From Dipetalonema caudispina (taxonomy: Eukaryota; Nematoda; Chromadorea; Rhabditida; Onchocercidae): a DNA stretch of 64,000 nt. Below the pieces are notes generated by a model. It did not search any database. It had not been told where the DNA came from and saw only the letters and a program-made list of their open reading frames with translations. The stretch covers positions 124,001-188,000 of the forward strand of contig JABVXV010000020.1 in assembly GCA_013365325.1 (NCBI GenBank). Direction: 5' to 3'. Made by a program: the position numbers and the translations under genes. Below are positions 58,403-64,000 of this stretch, piece after piece. The number at the start of each line of letters is the position of its first letter. Within the stretch, counting starts at the first letter, position 1.

Positions 58403-58496
58403 ATGATGAATGCTCCCAATTTAACCGGAAATGATGATCCTGAAAAAATGTCTGTTAAATTCGACAAAATGGCCTTGAAATCGATAAATAAAAAAG
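58403..58496 (+). CDS. Possible first exon of a gene extending right
   Basis: ATG ATG opens a 31-codon frame of ordinary composition (NAPNLTGNDDPEKMSVKF, then DKMALKSINKK) ending at a GTTAGT donor, phase 1. A T-rich acceptor-like CTTTAG lies about 35 bases before it. The codon use is unlike the surrounding AT-rich noise. No following exon was identified in the remaining 5.5 kb, so a long first intron would be needed. Family not recognised; it may be chance. Confidence 0.35.
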
Positions 58497-59946
58497 GTTA
58501 GTGTACTTTACTAAAATTATGAAATATTGATTATGTGAAAAGCTGACCCTATTCGGTTCATCGCATGATTATCTTAAAAATTTCCTAAAATTCAACCTCG
58601 TCAGTTTAACAATTATCCAATTACTTGGAGCTATTTAACTGAATTATTTCATTATTATGGATTCATTTTCCATCCGAAACTTTTCCTTTTCATAATGAAC
58701 ATGAAGAAATTTCGTTAATTAATCACTCTAATTTTTTTATTTGATTTTTTTTTCTTTCAATTGTTTGAATTTCAATATTTCATAAGATTTTATTCATATA
58801 AAGGCTTTAATTTTTGTTAGATTAGAATAGAATTTGCTGAGGATTTTTGTTTAGTTTCATACATTTTCTTCATTGTTGAGAATAATTTTTTTTTTTGGAA
58901 ATTAGAAACCAGTTTTGCCCTTTCAGCTGTTCATTCGTAATGTCAAATATTGGTAGTGATTGATTAATTGATATCATTAATTTTCCATTAATTTAAACAC
59001 AAAATATTTCTGAAAATCATATGGATCTAATTTTAGATTAGAATATTTTGATTCATCAAAAATTCAAATTGTTTAGTTATCAATTTTTTTCTTTCTTTTT
59101 TTTTTTTAAATAATAATGCAGTTTGAGGTGACTTTAACCAGCTGTGTAATAATGGATGAAGTTAAACAATTGATTTTGATAGCTGGGAGTTAAGATTCCC
59201 GAGGATGAAATGTTGCGGGAAACGCCAAATTTTATGTGAATTATCAATCAAAATTTTCCTCGACCTGTCAGAATAATTGGTTAAAATGCCTTTTTGACCC
59301 AGTTAAACGCATTTGTTACCAGCACCAACTGTCTCGTCCCTGTGCAGTACTTCCACGGAGAGCATTGGAAATGAAATTTGAATTACAATCAATCCTTCCC
59401 TCCTCCTCCTCCCTCCCCCTAATATCATCAGTTCAACATGCAACAATAAAAAATATTCAAAAATTATTGAAATAAAAGAAGTAAATTATAAATTAAAATG
59501 GAGTAAAATAATCATTAAATTACTATTGTGATACTCTTTAATCAAAAAAAAAAATTTTTTTTAAAGAAGTGAAATTCGAACTTTTCTTTTATTCCTTCTT
59601 TTAAGAGGTGAAAGTTCAAATGAAAAATGATAATTTCCTCATTAAGTAATTAGTACTCTGTGAAGTACGGTTGATAGTTAAATCGGTTAACTTTATTGCA
59701 ATCGAAATTATTGCTATTATTGTTTTGCTAAGATAAAAAAGAGAATAGTATAAACTAAATAACATTGAAATTTTTTTGAAAAATTTTCGATGAAGATTAG
59801 TATAATTTAAATATTTTCCACATAACAATATGATATGCATTCCTTTTAGAGACTGAAAAATTTTCGCATTTATAATAAAATAAACAAATGAACATATTGC
59901 TGTGAGGTTAAGAGAAGTTTGCTAATATTGTTATAATAAGGTTGAA

Positions 59947-59966
59947 GAGAGAGAGAGAGAGAGAGA
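59947..59966. repeat. GA dinucleotide repeat
   Basis: Ten GA units followed by an A-rich tract. Confidence 0.95.
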
Positions 59967-61877
59967 AAAAAAAGAAAAAAAGAAGATTCATATCAGAAAG
60001 TATGCAACTCTTCAAACATGTTTTATTGGCAAAACTAAGTAATTTTTTGAAAATATTAGGATTTTACTTGCTAAAAATAGATGGATGATTTATTCAGGTT
60101 GTGATAATTAATGACTTTCATGATCATTAATAGTATTTTTAACTAATTGTAGAAATTCTGAAATGATATGAGATTTTTTTGCATGATTCTCGAAGCAAAA
60201 TAATGAATCATTACTTGCAAATTGTAATAATTGAAGAGGAAAATCAGGCAATGTCCCATTCTCTTATGGCCAAGATGAGATAGTGCTGTTGGCCAAGATA
60301 AGATGGAATAGGAACTAATTTTCTCAATTAATCCCATCCAATGCACTCCGTCTCATGGGGAGACAAGCATGTCAAATGTTAACTGTCCGAGGGTGACTTT
60401 CTATGTGACACATTTGACCAATTCGCATTAATGTATGCTGCATTTGATATGAGTGATCGCTGATCTATGAAGAAATATTTGCGAATTTCAGGTAATACAA
60501 TTTCGTGCGTGGTAAGAAAAAAAAAATGAAATTAGAGTTTCTTTAAAAAAAAAAAAAAAGGAGTAATGTACCAAGAAATGTCATCGTCAGGTTACATCAT
60601 TTATTCATCTATTAGGTTTGATATGTCAATATACTTTTTCAGATTGCTCAGGAATTGACACAAATTTGTACAAACAATGCTAACATTTTTTTTTTTCAGA
60701 TGAAAAATGAAAGATTTTATGATAAATAAAAAAAAAATTAAAATATCACATTTTTTAATATTAAACTTCTTTAATATGGTATATTTCAAACGATGTGTGT
60801 AAATTTTAGTTGTTAAGTAGACACAGTACTTTAAAATTGGCTTTTTGAGTAAATCTTTTATAAAATGAAAATTTTGAATTTTTACAACTGTTTGAAACTT
60901 CGACTAGTATCAAATTTTAGTTGTATTATAGAGAAATTTTTGTTATCAAAATTCATAATTCTTTAATTCGAATTTTTATCTAATAACGATTTTGTCATCT
61001 TAATTCAGTGATATAATTGACTGTTTGATACATTCTAAGAAATTAAATTGTAGTTTTATGAAATGAAATTAATGGGGAAAAAAAAAAGAAAAGAAATGGA
61101 ATCAATAACAAATCCTTAAATGTTATTTGATTTTGACAAATATCTACTAGGTATAGGTAAAATACTGACCACATACTGACCACAGTACTTTTTGAGTACC
61201 ATCTCTCTTATACAACAACAAAAAAAAAAAAAAAAAAAAACGCAATTTAACATAATTGCACTCATTCTCTGCAGGAGATCTTATCCATTCTTTTCTTCGT
61301 CCAACTACGCAATTATTTTGCGAACGTAGCAGATGGCCATGTAATTACAGGTTATTTGTATTTAGGTACCATAACCTTTTTACCTCCTACCGTGCAAAAA
61401 CTTTAATTTATCTCAACCGTTTTTTCAATGTGAAACAGTAAGAGAAGAGTACCTATTAAATGAATGTTTTACTATAATATTTGTAAAGATTGTATGATAT
61501 ATTGAATTGGATTTTCTGATTTTACAAATATTTTTAATTATTTCTAATTGTTAATTTTAAAATTAGTAATCGATATTATTAAAAATTACCTTATTTTAGC
61601 TCCAATTATCCTGGGTCATTTTAAGTTACTACTTAAGTTCAGTGCTAATTTGTTTCAATTTTACTTAATTATTCAACAAAGAGTACAATATTTTTTTCTA
61701 TTTGCCCCTTAAATTTTGAGATATATGTCTAATTTTATTCGTTTTTTTGTCGTAATAGTTTTTTTTCTTTTCTTTTCTTCCTCATTCCTCAATAAAATAA
61801 AAATGAATTATCGAAGTTGTTTGCCATTATAGTTAACAAAGTTTACTTTTGAATATGTAGAAAGGATAATCTTAATT

Positions 61878-61997
<120 letters not shown>

Positions 61998-64000
61998 ATA
62001 TATAGGTTGAATGGACAGATAGGTACATTTCACACTTATTTGAGAGAATGGACTATATGAGGAAGAATGGGTACATACATAAGTATTATGTACTCAAATA
62101 GACTTGTGTAAATATACAATTATTGAACCTTTTCATTTGTGTGGATTACAAGAGTGGTATAGACAGTACTCAATAAGAAATGACATCTATTTGAAAGGTC
62201 ATTGATTACAAAGCTTGCGATTGAGTTAATTTAAGCTTTCTCATTATTTCTTTTTTTTTTTTTTTTTTTTTCTAGTTTAAACTAGAATGAAATGAAGAAT
62301 TTGTTTTAAAATTAATCTCAATAATTGATTATATTTTATTTATATTGCTAGAAATTTAAACTGAATGTGATAATAATTTATTATGTATAAATTAACAATA
62401 GATTGAAAATTTGTTTATTTATAAATCATTCAAAGAAACATGGTGTAATATTATCGTTATCGATCTGTCGCATAAACCTATTTTTGATAATATCCAATTT
62501 TATGGGTAACTAATTTAAATGTCATATTTTCATCATATTCGTATGCTATGCATTGGGCACGCCAAATGTTTAATCCTTTCTTCTTTGAAAAATTCTTTTC
62601 AATTCTTTTCATTTCGGAAATTTATATTGTTAGCAGTATCTTAGCTAAAATTGTTTTCAATGCGCAATACAAACAAATCTATTTTGAAACTTTTGAAATA
62701 CTTCAAATTGATTTTATTAAATTACATTCATTTTAAATTCGGCTCGAAAATTTCCTATTTTACATAGACTTTTACCATAATTACTGATAACATGTAAATT
62801 TTTAACCTATAATTTACCTTGAAGAACTTGTTATTCTACTCGAACATATGAATCATGTTAAAAATGTAAGAATTTTGAAAACTATTTCATTTGAATGCTA
62901 AGAAGTTGCACTTTTTACAATTGTAATAGAAGCATTCGTTAAATTATTTCTACCTGAAAATCTTTTCTCATACCTCAAATTTCTTTCTCCTCTTATTATC
63001 AAACAAAATTTCCATCAATGAAGTATTATCTATACTTCTTATTTTCACTTTCTGAAAAGTTTCCCTTGGATGATTTTTCATCATATAATTTTTAATTGTA
63101 TTTATAATAGTATCTTTCATTTGCTATCTCTAAAAATGGTATGGTAAAGTTGTGATCCAAAGATTCAGTTCAATATTTCATGTGGGTAGTATTAGATACA
63201 GTACGAAACAATAATTTATGTAAGCAATTTCACGAGATTAAAATCATTTGGACAGTAGCAATTTTATTTTACTGTCCAACTGTAAATGAATAAAATTGGT
63301 AAAATTATTAATTTATAATTAGCAGGTTGACTTAATTAAATCGAATATTATTTTAGATATGAGTTTATAATAAATTACCATTCCTAAATTTCAAAAGTTA
63401 TTGAGAGAAGTATTGCTGTAAATTCTATAACATTGCAACTTGCATACTTGTTAGTATTTCTTAAAAAAAAAGAAAAAAAGGAAAAATAAATAAATTTTGA
63501 GGACAAATTTTCACTTCAATTTTTAGATTATTCCGAAACAATATCGTAAACAATTGATAATTTTGCTAGTGATTTAAAAATTAATTCGTAATATGATGAA
63601 TATGAAAGAATGATGATATGAAACAAATGGTGCAGGTGTATATTTTATTTTTTATTTTTCAACTGCACATATCATCCCATATTTTAATATACATTGACAG
63701 CAACTATCATTTTTCGTACACGTTTGATATGATTGGCATTAACTTTCTTGAAATTTGATACCTATCTTCAGCTTAGACACTTCCACTAATTTCATTTGCC
63801 TGTAACAAAATCTTTACGGAAGTTATCAATGGCAAATATCAAAAAAAAAATTTTTGTTTTTTTTTTTTCATTTTTCATTGATATACGATTTGAATATCTT
63901 TTCCTCTCATTATGTCGTTATTATCTTCAATAATAGTTTAATGATTTAAAATTTTGATAAATTCTTATCTGAAAATTTCAAATTTTAAACATTTGATAAT

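Overview
This is nuclear DNA from a multicellular eukaryote, most likely a parasitic nematode and probably a filarial (spirurid) worm. The sequence is very AT-rich. Genes are cut into many short exons by small introns with T-rich TTTNCAG-type acceptors. Several start codons sit a few bases after such an acceptor, as expected for spliced-leader trans-splicing. The nearest homologues by eye are C. elegans-type genes (ipla-1, tdp-1). Two runs of exactly 100 N mark assembly gaps. I saw no bacterial operon, CRISPR array, rRNA or convincing tRNA. Species and all homology calls are from reading and memory, not from a search.

Layout: 1-4271 (-) a Tudor-domain protein running off the left edge; 7710-12547 (-) ipla-1/DDHD phospholipase A1; 12.5-18.5 kb a gene-poor stretch; 18542-20644 (+) methylthioadenosine phosphorylase; 21823-23728 (-) YIPF3; 24594-27505 (+) tdp-1, the TDP-43 homologue; 28881-36849 (-) an EHMT/G9a-like ankyrin-SET H3K9 methyltransferase; 38208-42076 or 42572 (+) an unrecognised Ser-rich protein; 44518-46034 (+) an unorthodox aquaporin (5' exon not found); 48167-55283 (+) a complete Na,K-ATPase-type alpha subunit; 58403-58496 (+) a possible first exon of a gene running off the right edge; the rest is repeat-rich intergenic DNA.

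Exon boundaries were derived by hand so that splice phases agree across each gene. ipla-1 (742 codons), MTAP (283), YIPF3 (260), tdp-1 (402) and the ATPase (1007) close perfectly in phase. The SET gene closes only if one base is restored in a homopolymer. The genes do not form a pathway: they are mostly housekeeping or regulatory genes (membrane lipid turnover, methionine salvage, Golgi, RNA processing, chromatin, membrane transport).

The most interesting points are the loss of the TM9 sodium-site-III glutamate in the ATPase, an aquaporin with both NPA boxes altered (SPA and NLA), decayed local copies of exons beside MTAP and inside the SET gene, a 45-bp duplication that doubles a splice donor, and two in-phase candidate terminal exons in the unknown gene. 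I found no clearly new multi-gene system.
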